A stretch of 17,046 bases of DNA from assembly GCA_031546715.1 (NCBI GenBank), contig JAVBKA010000155.1, forward strand, positions 1 through 17,046, written 5' to 3'. The notes under the pieces were generated by a model, which was not told where the DNA came from, made no database searches, and worked only from the letters and a program-made list of their open reading frames with translations. Of the stretch, positions 6,939-14,900 are shown one piece after another; positions within the stretch are counted from its first letter, which is position 1, and the number at the start of each line of letters is the position of its first letter. This stretch comes from JAVBKA01 sp031546715 (GTDB taxonomy: Bacteria > Bacillota > Clostridia > Oscillospirales > UBA929). The position numbers and the translations under genes are program-made.

Positions 6939-6983
6939 GGGGAAGTTAAGGTTTGAATATTCAGACGGAGCACATTTTCATCG

Positions 6984-7017
6984 CACTATTGTGCAATGAC
7001 TGCGCATAGTGTATAAT
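6984..7017 (+). promoter_or_regulatory. Candidate promoter of the HPt gene with overlapping inverted repeat
   Basis: TTGTGC (6989-6994), 17 bases and a perfect TATAAT (7012-7017) form a plausible promoter. An inverted repeat lies over the -35 and spacer: CACTA (6984-6988) with TAGTG (7007-7011), and inside it TGTGCA (6990-6995) with TGCGCA (7001-7006), one mismatch. Its position suggests a repressor site. Confidence 0.45.
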
Positions 7018-7075
7018 ATCCAAACCAGCATAAATTAGACATGCAACAACTTGCAACATATATTCAACTATAAAT

Positions 7076-7081
7076 GTGAGG
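7076..7081 (+). promoter_or_regulatory. Ribosome site that fixes the HPt start
   Basis: GTGAGG at 7076-7081 sits six bases before the ATG at 7088. The GTG at 7076 is in frame and could be taken as the start, but it is better explained as part of this ribosome site. Confidence 0.6.
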
Positions 7082-7087
7082 AAAAGT

Positions 7088-7681
7088 ATGAAAATTGACG
7101 GCGTAGATGTCAGCCGAGGGATTTTTAACTGCGGAGGCTTGGAGGACGCATACGTTGAGGTGCTTCAGGTGTTTCATAAAAACTGCACCAGCCAAATAGA
7201 AATTTTTACTAACGCCCTGAAAAACGGCGATTTTTCTCGATATATAATCGAAGTTCACGGCATTAAATCAGCATTGCGGGCAATTGGCGCAACTGATTTG
7301 GGCAATACCGCATATGAGCTTGAGCTTGCCGCAAGGTCTCAGGACGTCCAGACGTTAAACTCTAAAACTGACGACTTTGTGTCATCACTGAATTATCTAC
7401 TGGACGTTATAAAGCCGTATCTCAGCGGCAAAACCATGGGCGATAAGCCCTTTGACAAAATTGAAATTCTGGCGGCTCTTCAAACGGCTAAGGCGTACTC
7501 GTTGGACTTCGACCTTGATTGCGCAGGGGCCGTAATTCTTCATTTGTTTGATTATAAACTTGACGCTGAGTGCTTTGACGCTTTGAACAAAATTGACACT
7601 GAGGCGGCGTCATTTTCCGTGAGCGGTGTTGTCCATGCCTTAGATAATATGATACTTTTAGTTGATAAGATTGACGGCTAG
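7088..7681 (+). CDS. Stand-alone histidine phosphotransfer (HPt) domain protein
   Basis: The 197-residue protein carries an HPt domain in its first ~100 residues. The phosphate-accepting helix is EVHGIKSALRAIG (55-67), matching the family pattern A-H-x-L-K-G-x5-G, with His57 the likely phosphorylation site and Lys60 conserved. ELELAARSQD at the end of the next helix is also typical. HPt proteins shuttle phosphoryl groups between hybrid histidine kinases and response regulators. The C-terminal half (about 110-197) is alpha-helical in character and not recognised; the L-x-x-A-x-x-FDLD and HALDNMI stretches resemble the degenerate helical tails often found after HPt domains in Clostridia. No kinase or receiver is in the window, so partners must be encoded elsewhere. 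A terminator-like hairpin follows, so it is likely transcribed on its own. Confidence 0.82.
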   Translation: MKIDGVDVSRGIFNCGGLEDAYVEVLQVFHKNCTSQIEIFTNALKNGDFSRYIIEVHGIKSALRAIGATDLGNTAYELELAARSQDVQTLNSKTDDFVSSLNYLLDVIKPYLSGKTMGDKPFDKIEILAALQTAKAYSLDFDLDCAGAVILHLFDYKLDAECFDALNKIDTEAASFSVSGVVHALDNMILLVDKIDG

Positions 7682-7701
7682 TTAGACGTGTTGACTAAAT
7701 A

Positions 7702-7740
7702 TTGCAAATATATCATGAAATATTTGTAAATTATTTTTTC
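7702..7740 (+). terminator. Weak AT-rich intrinsic terminator after the HPt gene
   Basis: CAAATAT (7705-7711) pairs with ATATTTG (7720-7726) around an 8-base loop. A G-T and two A-T pairs extend the stem to 7702-7729, and a T-rich run follows at 7731-7739. The stem is very AT-rich, so efficiency may be low. Confidence 0.4.
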
Positions 7741-7748
7741 ATATACCT

Positions 7749-7798
7749 TTGCTAAAATGAAGTTGGTGTGTTATACTGTAGAATAGCAAATTTTAGCA
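7749..7798 (+). promoter_or_regulatory. Candidate promoter of the oxaloacetate decarboxylase operon with flanking inverted repeat
   Basis: TTGCTA (7749-7754), 17 bases and TATACT (7772-7777) make a good sigma-A-like promoter 54 bases before oadA. A 9-base inverted repeat, TGCTAAAAT (7750-7758) and ATTTTAGCA (7790-7798), begins inside the -35 and ends just past the expected start. It could be a two-part operator or a leader hairpin. Confidence 0.5.
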
Positions 7799-7830
7799 TT
7801 GAAATGTTTTAAGGGAGGTTCGGTCTACCT

Positions 7831-9207
7831 ATGAAAGTTCAAATTACAGAAACCGTATTAAGAGACGCAGGACAGTCACTCATTGCAACGAGATTACCCT
7901 ACAGCAAATTCGAAGGCATTCTCGAAACAATGGACAAAGCAGGCTATTATTCACTAGAGTGCTGGGGCGGCGCGACTTTTGATACATGCCTTCGTTTCTT
8001 GGACGAAGACCCATGGCAAAGACTTAGAGATATAAAGAAGAAGGTAACCAAGACTAAGCTGCAAATGCTTCTCCGTGGTCAAAACGTACTTGGCTACAAG
8101 CATTACCCAGACGATGTAGTCCGTAAATTTGTTGAAAAATCCATAAAGAATGGCGTTGACGTCATTCGTATTTTTGATGCTCTTAACGACCTTCGCAACC
8201 TTGAAAGCTCTGTCAGTGAAACCATTAAGCACGGCGGAATCGCTCAGGTCGCCATTTCCTACACAACAAGCCCTGTGCATACTCTTGAGAACTATATTCA
8301 GCTCATCAAGAAAATTGAGGAAATGGGCGCGACCAGCCTTTGCATTAAAGACATGGCAGGTATTTTAGGTCCTCAAGAAGCCTATGACTTTGTTAAGGCA
8401 ATCAAGGCTGCCAGCAAGCTCCCTCTCCACCTTCACACCCACAGTACCACAGGTCTTGCTGCAATGACATATGTTAAAGCTGTTGAAGCAGGTTGCGATG
8501 TTATCGATACAGCTATTTCCAGCTTCTCAGGCGGCACAAGTCAGCCTCCAACCGAGTCTCTTGTGTATGCCTTAGAGCAGCTCGGTTACCAGACAGGCAT
8601 TAATTATCCTGTTTTAAAGGAAATTAATGACTTCTTTAAGCCTGTTCAAGAGTTCTATGTTAAGAACAACACTCTTGACGTTAAGGTTATGGGAACTGAA
8701 ACCGACGCTCTTAACTATCAAGTACCAGGCGGAATGCTTTCCAACATGATTTCTCAGCTTAAATCCATGAATGCTATGGATAAGTTTAATGACGTGTTAG
8801 CAGAAGTGCCAAGAGTTCGCAAGGACATGGGATATCCTCCGCTAGTTACGCCAACAAGCCAAATCGTCGGCGTTCAAGCAACTCAGAACGTCCTTGCAGG
8901 CGAACGCTACAAGAGCGTTTCTAAAGAAGTAACAGGTTACCTCCGCGGAGAATACGGCACACCTCCTGGTACTGTCAGCCAAGAGCTTCTAACAAGAGTG
9001 CTCGGTGAGGAAAAACCTGTTACAGGTCGCTTTGCAGACACTTTGAAGCCTGGCTTTGACGATGGCAAAGCAAAAGTTGGCAAGCTTGCCAGAAATGATG
9101 AAGATGTTCTAAGCTACATTATTTTCCCTGACGTTTATGAAAAATTTGCAAAGGCACGAGAGGAACGAGAAGCTAACAGAGTTACCTATTCCATAGTTAA
9201 AGCTTAG
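7831..9207 (+). CDS. oadA: Oxaloacetate decarboxylase alpha subunit (carboxyltransferase, no biotin domain)
   Basis: The 458-residue protein is a TIM-barrel biotin-dependent carboxyltransferase of the PycB/OadA/5S group; it moves the carboxyl of oxaloacetate to the biotin carrier, releasing pyruvate. Metal and catalytic sites are visible: Asp12 in ETVLRD, Lys173 in CIKDMAG, and His202/His204 in LHTHSTTG. RGQNVLGYKHYPDD (82-95) and GGTSQPPTES (234-243) are further family hallmarks. The usual C-terminal biotinyl domain of enterobacterial OadA is absent, and the frame ends after the conserved C-terminal carboxyltransferase region; the carrier is encoded two genes downstream. The motif usually written RDAHQS reads RDAGQS here (11-16). 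An AGGGAGG ribosome site lies upstream. A methylmalonyl- or glutaconyl-CoA decarboxylase alpha subunit is excluded, since those have the crotonase-like carboxyltransferase fold. A pyruvate carboxylase B subunit is the alternative, but OadG and OadB neighbours argue for the decarboxylase. Confidence 0.93.
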   Translation: MKVQITETVLRDAGQSLIATRLPYSKFEGILETMDKAGYYSLECWGGATFDTCLRFLDEDPWQRLRDIKKKVTKTKLQMLLRGQNVLGYKHYPDDVVRKFVEKSIKNGVDVIRIFDALNDLRNLESSVSETIKHGGIAQVAISYTTSPVHTLENYIQLIKKIEEMGATSLCIKDMAGILGPQEAYDFVKAIKAASKLPLHLHTHSTTGLAAMTYVKAVEAGCDVIDTAISSFSGGTSQPPTESLVYALEQLGYQTGINYPVLKEINDFFKPVQEFYVKNNTLDVKVMGTETDALNYQVPGGMLSNMISQLKSMNAMDKFNDVLAEVPRVRKDMGYPPLVTPTSQIVGVQATQNVLAGERYKSVSKEVTGYLRGEYGTPPGTVSQELLTRVLGEEKPVTGRFADTLKPGFDDGKAKVGKLARNDEDVLSYIIFPDVYEKFAKAREEREANRVTYSIVKA

Positions 9208-9217
9208 GGGGTAATAT

Positions 9218-9607
9218 ATGCCTTTATCCATTTTGACAAAGGTTGCACCTCTTGCCATGAGTGATGCTCTTGTGTACGCATTGGCCGGATTTGCAATTGT
9301 ATTTGTCGTTCTAATCGCAATAATGCTTGTTACGAAGGTGTTGGGTTCAATGTTCGGAAGAAAAAAAACAAAAGAAATATTACCAGATCCAACTTCAGTG
9401 GTTGTGCGCCAAGAGGAATCCCGCAAAATTGTTGAGCCTGCCGTTAAGGAAATTCCAGCAGGTATGGCACTTGCGCCGGGGTCTATTGGTGAATTAAAGC
9501 TCCACACTGTTGATGATAAATCAGCGGCATTGATTATGGCTATTGTTGCCGATTCTATGCAATGTCCGCTGAATGAGCTTCGCTTCATCTCTATTAAAGA
9601 AATCTAG
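9218..9607 (+). CDS. oadG: Oxaloacetate decarboxylase gamma subunit (OadG family)
   Basis: This 129-residue protein has one N-terminal membrane segment (about 18-40, ALVYALAGFAIVFVVLIAIM), a basic stop-transfer stretch (GRKKTK) and a soluble tail. The tail ends in an alpha-helical part with SAALIMAIVADSM and LRFISIKEI, as in the longer OadG proteins of Gram-positive anaerobes. OadG anchors the alpha subunit to the membrane beta subunit and assists assembly. The gene starts 10 bases after oadA and its GGGGG ribosome site overlaps the oadA stop, so it is co-translated. The ATG at 9218 gives 17 residues before the membrane helix; the internal ATG at 9257 would leave only four, so the upstream start is preferred for its ribosome site. 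Confidence 0.85.
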   Translation: MPLSILTKVAPLAMSDALVYALAGFAIVFVVLIAIMLVTKVLGSMFGRKKTKEILPDPTSVVVRQEESRKIVEPAVKEIPAGMALAPGSIGELKLHTVDDKSAALIMAIVADSMQCPLNELRFISIKEI

Positions 9608-9634
9608 CTTATTTACAGGAAGGATGAACCTAGT

Positions 9635-10021
9635 ATGAAATATAAGGTCACACTTAACAATAAGACCTACGAGGTAGAGGTTGAACGCGGAGAAGCTCAG
9701 CTTATCGCTGTTACCGAAGCTCAGCCGATTGTACCTGTTGCCGCCGCCCCTGTAGCCGTTGCCGCACCTGTCGCTGCTGCACCTGCACCTGTTGTATCCA
9801 CCGCTGCCGGTACTCCTGTTAATTCCCCAATGCCTGGAACAGTCTTAAATATGAAGGTTGCCGCTGGTCAATCCGTCAAGCAAGGCGAAGTTCTGTTGAG
9901 TCTAGAAGCCATGAAAATGGAAAACGAGATTACTGCTCCCCGCGACGGAACAGTTACTCAAATTGTTGCTACGAAAGGTACAGCAGTACAAACCGGTGCT
10001 CCTCTCCTAATCCTAGCATAG
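9635..10021 (+). CDS. Biotin carboxyl carrier subunit of the decarboxylase
   Basis: The 128-residue protein has a short N-terminal beta segment (MKYKVTLNNKTYEVEVERG), a flexible Pro/Ala-rich linker at about 31-57, and a biotinyl domain from about residue 62. The biotinylation motif EAMKMEN lies at 91-97, with Lys94 the expected attachment site; SPMPGTV (64-70) is the matching turn in the first half of the lipoyl/biotinyl fold. It carries the carboxyl group from OadA to the membrane beta subunit, in the way of MmdC/GcdC carriers. A separate carrier explains why OadA lacks its own biotin domain. The ribosome site AGGAAGGA is strong. The linker shows repeated GCC/GCT/CCT triplets, so its length may vary between strains. 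Confidence 0.92.
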   Translation: MKYKVTLNNKTYEVEVERGEAQLIAVTEAQPIVPVAAAPVAVAAPVAAAPAPVVSTAAGTPVNSPMPGTVLNMKVAAGQSVKQGEVLLSLEAMKMENEITAPRDGTVTQIVATKGTAVQTGAPLLILA

Positions 10022-10031
10022 GAAGAGAGTA

Positions 10032-11321
10032 ATGGAAAATTTTGGTAAAATACTTTTAGATCTTTGGACGTCCTCGGGTATTGCTCATCTTTTTGAGCAT
10101 TGGCAAAACGCAGCAATGATTGTTATTGCATGTGTGCTATTGTACCTTGCAATAATTAAGCAGTTCGAGCCGCTCTTACTTGTTTGTATTGCCTTTGGAA
10201 TGCTGCTTGCAAACCTTCCTTTAGGCGAGATTATGCATATGGAGCTTTTCCAGCAAACGCCAGTTTTTAATCCCGATGGAACTCCTGCTCTAAACGAAGC
10301 AGGTCAGGCTATTTTGGGCGTTGACTTCGGCAGAGTTCTTCACGAAGGCGGACTTCTTGACATTCTATACATAGGTGTCAAGGTAGGCGTATACCCTTGC
10401 TTGATTTTCCTTGGTATCGGCGCAATGACGGACTTTGGACCATTGCTTGCCCGTCCAATCAGCCTGTTACTAGGTGCTGCTGCTCAATTAGGTATCTACG
10501 CAGCATTTTTATTGGCAAATGCAGTTGGCTTTCTGCCAAACGAAGCCGCTTCAATCGGAATTATCGGCGGAGCTGACGGTCCAACCGCTATATTCCTAAC
10601 AAGCAAGCTTGCTCCTCATTTGCTTGGACCTATAGCAATTGCCGCGTATTCTTACATGGCACTTATTCCGCTGATTCAGCCGCCTTTCATGAGACTGCTC
10701 ACCACTAAAAAAGAGCGTGAGGTTGTCATGGAGGAAGCTAAGCCGGTATCTAAGTCCACGAGAATTATTTTCCCAATTGCTGTAACCATATTCTGCGCAC
10801 TGCTTCTTCCATCTGTTGTACCGCTAATCGGCTGCTTGATGTTGGGTAATTTGTTCCGTGAAAGCGGAGTTGTTGAAAGACTTTCAGATACTGCGCAGAA
10901 CTCACTTATCAACATTGTTACCATTTTCCTTGGAACAACCGTAGGCGCAACCAGCGTTGGCTATATCGCTGGCATTGACGCAGAGACAGGCGCGACAGTC
11001 AATGTAGGATTTTTGGGAACAAAAACCTTGCTGATAATTGTTCTTGGATTGCTAGCATTTATCTTCTCCACTATCGGCGGATTGTTATTTGGTAAGCTCC
11101 TGTACGTTACCACTAAGGGCAAGATTAATCCGTTAATCGGCTCTGCGGGTGTTTCCGCTGTACCGATGGCAGCTCGTGTTTCTCAAAAGGAGGGACAGCG
11201 CGCCAATCCATCCAACTATTTGCTTAGGCACGCGATGGGACCGAATGTTGCGGGTGTTATAGGCAGTGCTGTTGCGGCGGGCTTTTTGCTTGCGATTGGC
11301 AGAGCGTTAAATTGGGTGTAA
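10032..11321 (+). CDS. oadB: Sodium-translocating decarboxylase beta subunit
   Basis: The 429-residue integral membrane protein decarboxylates carboxy-biotin and couples this to sodium export. The signature re-entrant segment NEAASIGIIGGADGPTAIF (170-188) includes Asp182, the counterpart of the sodium-binding Asp of characterised OadB proteins. The C-terminal MGPNVAGVIGSAVAAG (402-417) is the other conserved ion-path motif. About nine or more hydrophobic segments are visible. The periplasm-side insertion PVFNPDGTPALNEAGQAILG (about 77-96) is hydrophilic and repeats neither in its neighbours nor internally. The start follows the carrier gene by 10 bases with a GAAGAGAG ribosome site. OadB, MmdB and GcdB are nearly identical in sequence, and substrate is set by the alpha subunit, here oxaloacetate-type. 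A strong terminator closes the operon. Confidence 0.95.
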   Translation: MENFGKILLDLWTSSGIAHLFEHWQNAAMIVIACVLLYLAIIKQFEPLLLVCIAFGMLLANLPLGEIMHMELFQQTPVFNPDGTPALNEAGQAILGVDFGRVLHEGGLLDILYIGVKVGVYPCLIFLGIGAMTDFGPLLARPISLLLGAAAQLGIYAAFLLANAVGFLPNEAASIGIIGGADGPTAIFLTSKLAPHLLGPIAIAAYSYMALIPLIQPPFMRLLTTKKEREVVMEEAKPVSKSTRIIFPIAVTIFCALLLPSVVPLIGCLMLGNLFRESGVVERLSDTAQNSLINIVTIFLGTTVGATSVGYIAGIDAETGATVNVGFLGTKTLLIIVLGLLAFIFSTIGGLLFGKLLYVTTKGKINPLIGSAGVSAVPMAARVSQKEGQRANPSNYLLRHAMGPNVAGVIGSAVAAGFLLAIGRALNWV

Positions 11322-11348
11322 CATAGCAAAAACCCTAAATATTCAATT

Positions 11349-11383
11349 AAAGGCGGCTGCCCCAACAGGGGCAGTCGCCTTTT
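11349..11383 (+). terminator. Strong intrinsic terminator of the oad operon
   Basis: AAAGGCGGCTGCCCC (11349-11363) pairs over 15 positions, with one G-T, to GGGGCAGTCGCCTTT (11368-11382) around an AACA loop, starting 27 bases after the oadB stop. The right arm ends in TTTT; the left arm's AAA makes it bidirectional in form. Confidence 0.88.
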
Positions 11384-11404
11384 AAACATGTCAAAAGTTT
11401 TGAT

Positions 11405-11468
11405 TGAGCTTTTTAAAAAGCTCATGGTTTTAAAAGGCAACGCCTTTTATCGAGCCGCGCACGGCTCG
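11405..11468. repeat. Three tandem hairpins after the oad terminator
   Basis: The perfect palindrome TGAGCTTTTTAAAAAGCTCA (11405-11424) is followed by TAAAAGGC/GCCTTTTA (11431-11449, loop AAC) and CGAGCCG/CGGCTCG (11451-11468, loop CGCA). GAGCCGCGCA of the last one recurs at 11482-11491. They may serve as backup terminators or belong to a dispersed intergenic repeat. Confidence 0.6.
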
Positions 11469-11469
11469 A

Positions 11470-11720
11470 AAGTCTATCCTTGAGCCGCGCAAACCAAATA
11501 ATCGCAAGAAAAAACGCAACACAGCGCAGCGGCGTTGCGCACGTCCCTGATACGGTGCGTGGGCACAAGCGGCGGTGCGTGGGTTAGAACGGCGGTGCGC
11601 CGAGGACGTCGCACCCTACGAACGGTGGGTTGCTGAGTTTTGGGTGAATCGGCGTAGGGGCGAACTTTGTTCGCCCGAGGTTTGCTGTGCTTTTTGGGGT
11701 TTTCATGTGCCGTGTGAAAC
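11470..11720. repeat. GC-rich REP-like intergenic repeat cluster
   Basis: This gene-free stretch is GC-rich compared with the sequence on either side. GCGCAGCGGCGTTGCGC near 11524-11540 is a hairpin. CGGTGCG occurs at 11553, 11573 and 11593, an exact 20-base period, and the first two units share CGGTGCGTGGG. GGTGCG (11594-11599) pairs with CGCACC (11610-11615). GGGCGAAC-TTT-GTTCGCCC (11658-11676) is a perfect hairpin preceded by GTAG. I see no credible gene: the open frame on the minus strand (11728-11474) is Arg/Pro-rich with no domain. Similar GC-rich intergenic repeats are common in gut Clostridia. Confidence 0.55.
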
Positions 11721-11784
11721 GATTTCATTGTAATTCTAAAAAATATTTTTCAAAAAAACGCCCGCAAACCCTTGGGAAAATCAT

Positions 11785-11804
11785 AACTACCCATATGGGT
11801 AGTT
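11785..11804. promoter_or_regulatory. Perfect 20-base palindrome upstream of the adhesin promoter
   Basis: AACTACCCATATGGGTAGTT is an exact palindrome over 20 bases. Its right end touches the predicted -35 (11803-11808), the place for an operator or an activator site. The core TACCCATATGGGTA is similar in style to operators of CsoR-type regulators, but this is only a resemblance. Confidence 0.5.
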
Positions 11805-11831
11805 GAATGAACGTGAAAAAATTCGTACTAT
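11803..11831 (+). promoter_or_regulatory. Candidate promoter of the VWA adhesin gene
   Basis: TTGAAT (11803-11808), a 17-base spacer and TACTAT (11826-11831) give a moderate sigma-A match and a leader of about 95 bases. TATTAT-like alternatives overlap the -10. The leader has a short hairpin, GCTTCC/GGGAGC at 11843-11858 with a TCAA loop. Confidence 0.4.
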
Positions 11832-11932
11832 TATATAAGGACGCTTCCTCAAGGGAGCATTCTGTTTAGCAAACCTTTACTAAATACTGGACGAATTATT
11901 TTTTCAACTTGATATAAGGGGGATTTTATCTA

Positions 11933-14900
11933 ATGAGGAGAAAAATCGTTAAAAAAGCGGCGTTGGTTTTAGCATTCATATTCATACTAAACCTGCTACC
12001 AATAAGCGGGTTCTATGCTTATGCTGCAGACGCTGTCAGCGGCAATTTTTCTGAAGCGGAACAGCTTCAGCTACAGCAAGACGCAAGTAAGAAAATTCAG
12101 CAGCACAATGTACCAGGGACTGACTACTCAACTCCCGGCTTTGTCGTTCTGTCTAAAACTGCCATCCCTGTTAATGGTTCGTCTGACACATGGGAAGTCA
12201 CCATGCAGGCATACGGCAAACCTGTAGACAAAAAAAGCGACATAGTATTAGTTATCGATAACTCGCCAAGTATGGGAAATAGAGTTTGTAATAAGTTTCA
12301 TTGGCACACCGAAAGCTGTACTCGCCTTGGCATCACAAAGCAAGCAGCAAAAGCATTCGTAAATAATGTTTTGTCCGACGGCGGTGAGCGCATTTCCATA
12401 GTTACATTTAACATCGCAGCAAAAAATGAGCTTGTCTTGACCTCTGACAAAGAAGCACTCAACAGAGCGATTGATTCTATTAAAACTTACAATAGTGGCC
12501 AAGATTACGACTTTTTAACTGGTATACTTGCCCTGTTTGGTGTTCTTCCAAAGAATATGCACGGAGCTCTTGAAACGGCTCGGGGAATTCTCGACAATTC
12601 TACCGCAGATTCCAAATACATAGTATTAGTTAGCGATGGTCAAACCACAGTTAGCTATAATCCTGAAAAAGGAAAGTTTGATACAGACCGCGCAGTCGAA
12701 CGTGCTGTGTCAGAAGCACAAACTTCAAAGGATAAAGGCTATCAAATATTCACCGTGGGACTTAACGCTGGTTCTAGCGCAGACAACACACTAAGAAAAA
12801 TCTCCAGTGAAAACGGAAAAACTGACAACAATAAAACCAAGTATTTCACTAGTGCAACGAACCAAGCCCAATTAGCTGAGTTTTACACCAGAGTTTCCGG
12901 TGAAGTCGTTCTTGCTGGTACGGACGCAGTGGTATATGACGAAATCGGACAAAATTTCGAGATGGTGAAAAATTCCATTATGGCGAATATTGGAGAAATC
13001 TCATTTAAAAACCGAAAAATTACGTGGCATTTCGGCAATGTTCCGGGAACACCTGACGGTAACGTCAGTCTTGCCGCTACGCTTAAATATCAAGTAAAGC
13101 TTGACACGAATGCACCTGTGGGTTACCACAACATCAGCTCTTACGCATATCTTGACTACACCAGCTTAGCTGGCGCAGGCGCAACTCCTAAAAACGGCGC
13201 AATAAAGTTTTTCCCTTATCCCACAGTAAATAAGCAAGCAGGTTCATATGAAATCTACTACATAGAATGTGACGCCAACGGCAACTGGCTAGGGGAAAAT
13301 GGTTTGCCCTTAAATTCTTCAATAACTAATCCAGATTTTAGCAAGCTTGTTCAAGCAAAGAAGCTACTCCAAAAGACTAGTGTTTCGGATGTTACGCCAA
13401 GCGCAAATGTAAACGTCACCACACAATATGAAACAATTAACGACGCATATCAACTCAAGGGCAACAAAGCCCAGACTATAAGCTTAGCTCCCGGCGAGAG
13501 CAAGAACGTGGTTTTCTGTTACACTAAAATTCCCGAATATAAGCTAACCGTTGAGCATTATTACGAAGGTGCAACCACACCATTTGCAACAGAATTTCCT
13601 GCTGGCTATCAAAACATGAGAAAAGGCGCAGTTATTTCTGCAGGAAATAACTCACCTGTAAAAATTGCCGGCATTGTGGACACTGCTGCTGCGAGCTTTG
13701 ATAACCCAACTGCTTACAGGATATATCAAGACGGCTCACGCATGTACTATACTGGCGGCATTCCAACACAAGATATCAACGTGGAGAGGAATGTCACCGT
13801 AAAGCTTTATTATGACAGGGTTTACACCGTAAAAGAGCAACATATTTACTATGATGAAAACCAGCAGCCACAGTCAGCGTTTAACGGTCAATACGACACA
13901 ACAAAAATAGTGAAAACTGGCGATTTGTACACCGTCGGTTCCACCTATGGAAACAGTACATGGCTTTTCACAGGGCAGTCCGACATTAATTCGGGCAACT
14001 CTGTTCCAGTAAGTTTCGACTTAACAATCAAGCATATTTACAATATACTCCAGTACTCGGCAAGTGTCGAGTACTATCCAATCAGTCAAATCGACGAGCC
14101 GGTCAAAACAGGCAAACTTGAGGGTGGTTACACTGATAACAGTGTGCTTCACAACGGAAGCACATATACATTGAAGCCTAGCGAGTTCACCACCGATTCT
14201 CTAGGACGCACTTGGAGACGCGTAGGAAACGATACTATTACAGGTACTATAGATGGCAGTAACGTAATAGGATACGCTTATTATGAACGGGTTAGCTACG
14301 ATATCACGGTGAAGTACCAAACGGCTGACGGTACGTCTCTCCGTGACGACCAGACCTTTAATGTCAAATCAGGCGATAGTTACGACGTGGAAAATTACAA
14401 GTATGCAAATATTACAGCTTCAAACGACTACTATTACGAATTTGACAAAGTAAAAGACGGCTCAGCCGCTATAAGCGGAACTGCCGACGACGACAAAACA
14501 GTAGTCTTTGTTTACAATGAGGTTCTTTTCAACGCAACCATAATATACTCCGCCAAGTTTAACGGAGAACTCGGAGAAATGACAGAAGGCTTTGTCTCCA
14601 CAGAGTCCACTGAGACTAATCTTCAATCACGCGTTACTTTTGAAGGATTGCACTCTGGTGAAGCCTACAACTTTGATACGCCACCCACCTCAATATTCTA
14701 TAAGGACGTTCGCTATGATTTCCCGCAAATATCCAATGCTCTTGTAAGTGGCTTGATAGGAAAATCGAATGTTACTATTTATGCAAATTATGTAGACCTT
14801 GCGCCTTACTACAAAGTAAAGCTGGTTTATAAAGACATTAATGGCGAAGTTTTTGAAACCAAGACCATCGGAAGCTTCCAAGAGGGACTAAGCTATTCCC

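Noticed and set aside
6954..6963. TGAATATTCA palindrome upstream of the HPt promoter as an operator
   Set aside because: Ten AT-rich bases are too short and common to support a separate site.
7076..7087. GTG start for the HPt protein at 7076
   Set aside because: GTGAGG is itself the best ribosome site for the ATG at 7088, and starting at 7076 would leave the gene without one.
7831..11321. Methylmalonyl-CoA or glutaconyl-CoA decarboxylase operon
   Set aside because: The beta, gamma and carrier subunits would fit, but the alpha subunit is the TIM-barrel pyruvate/oxaloacetate carboxyltransferase type and not the acyl-CoA type.
11474..11728. Small minus-strand gene of 84 codons
   Set aside because: The frame coincides with the GC-rich repeat cluster, is Arg/Pro-rich without any domain and has no convincing ribosome site.
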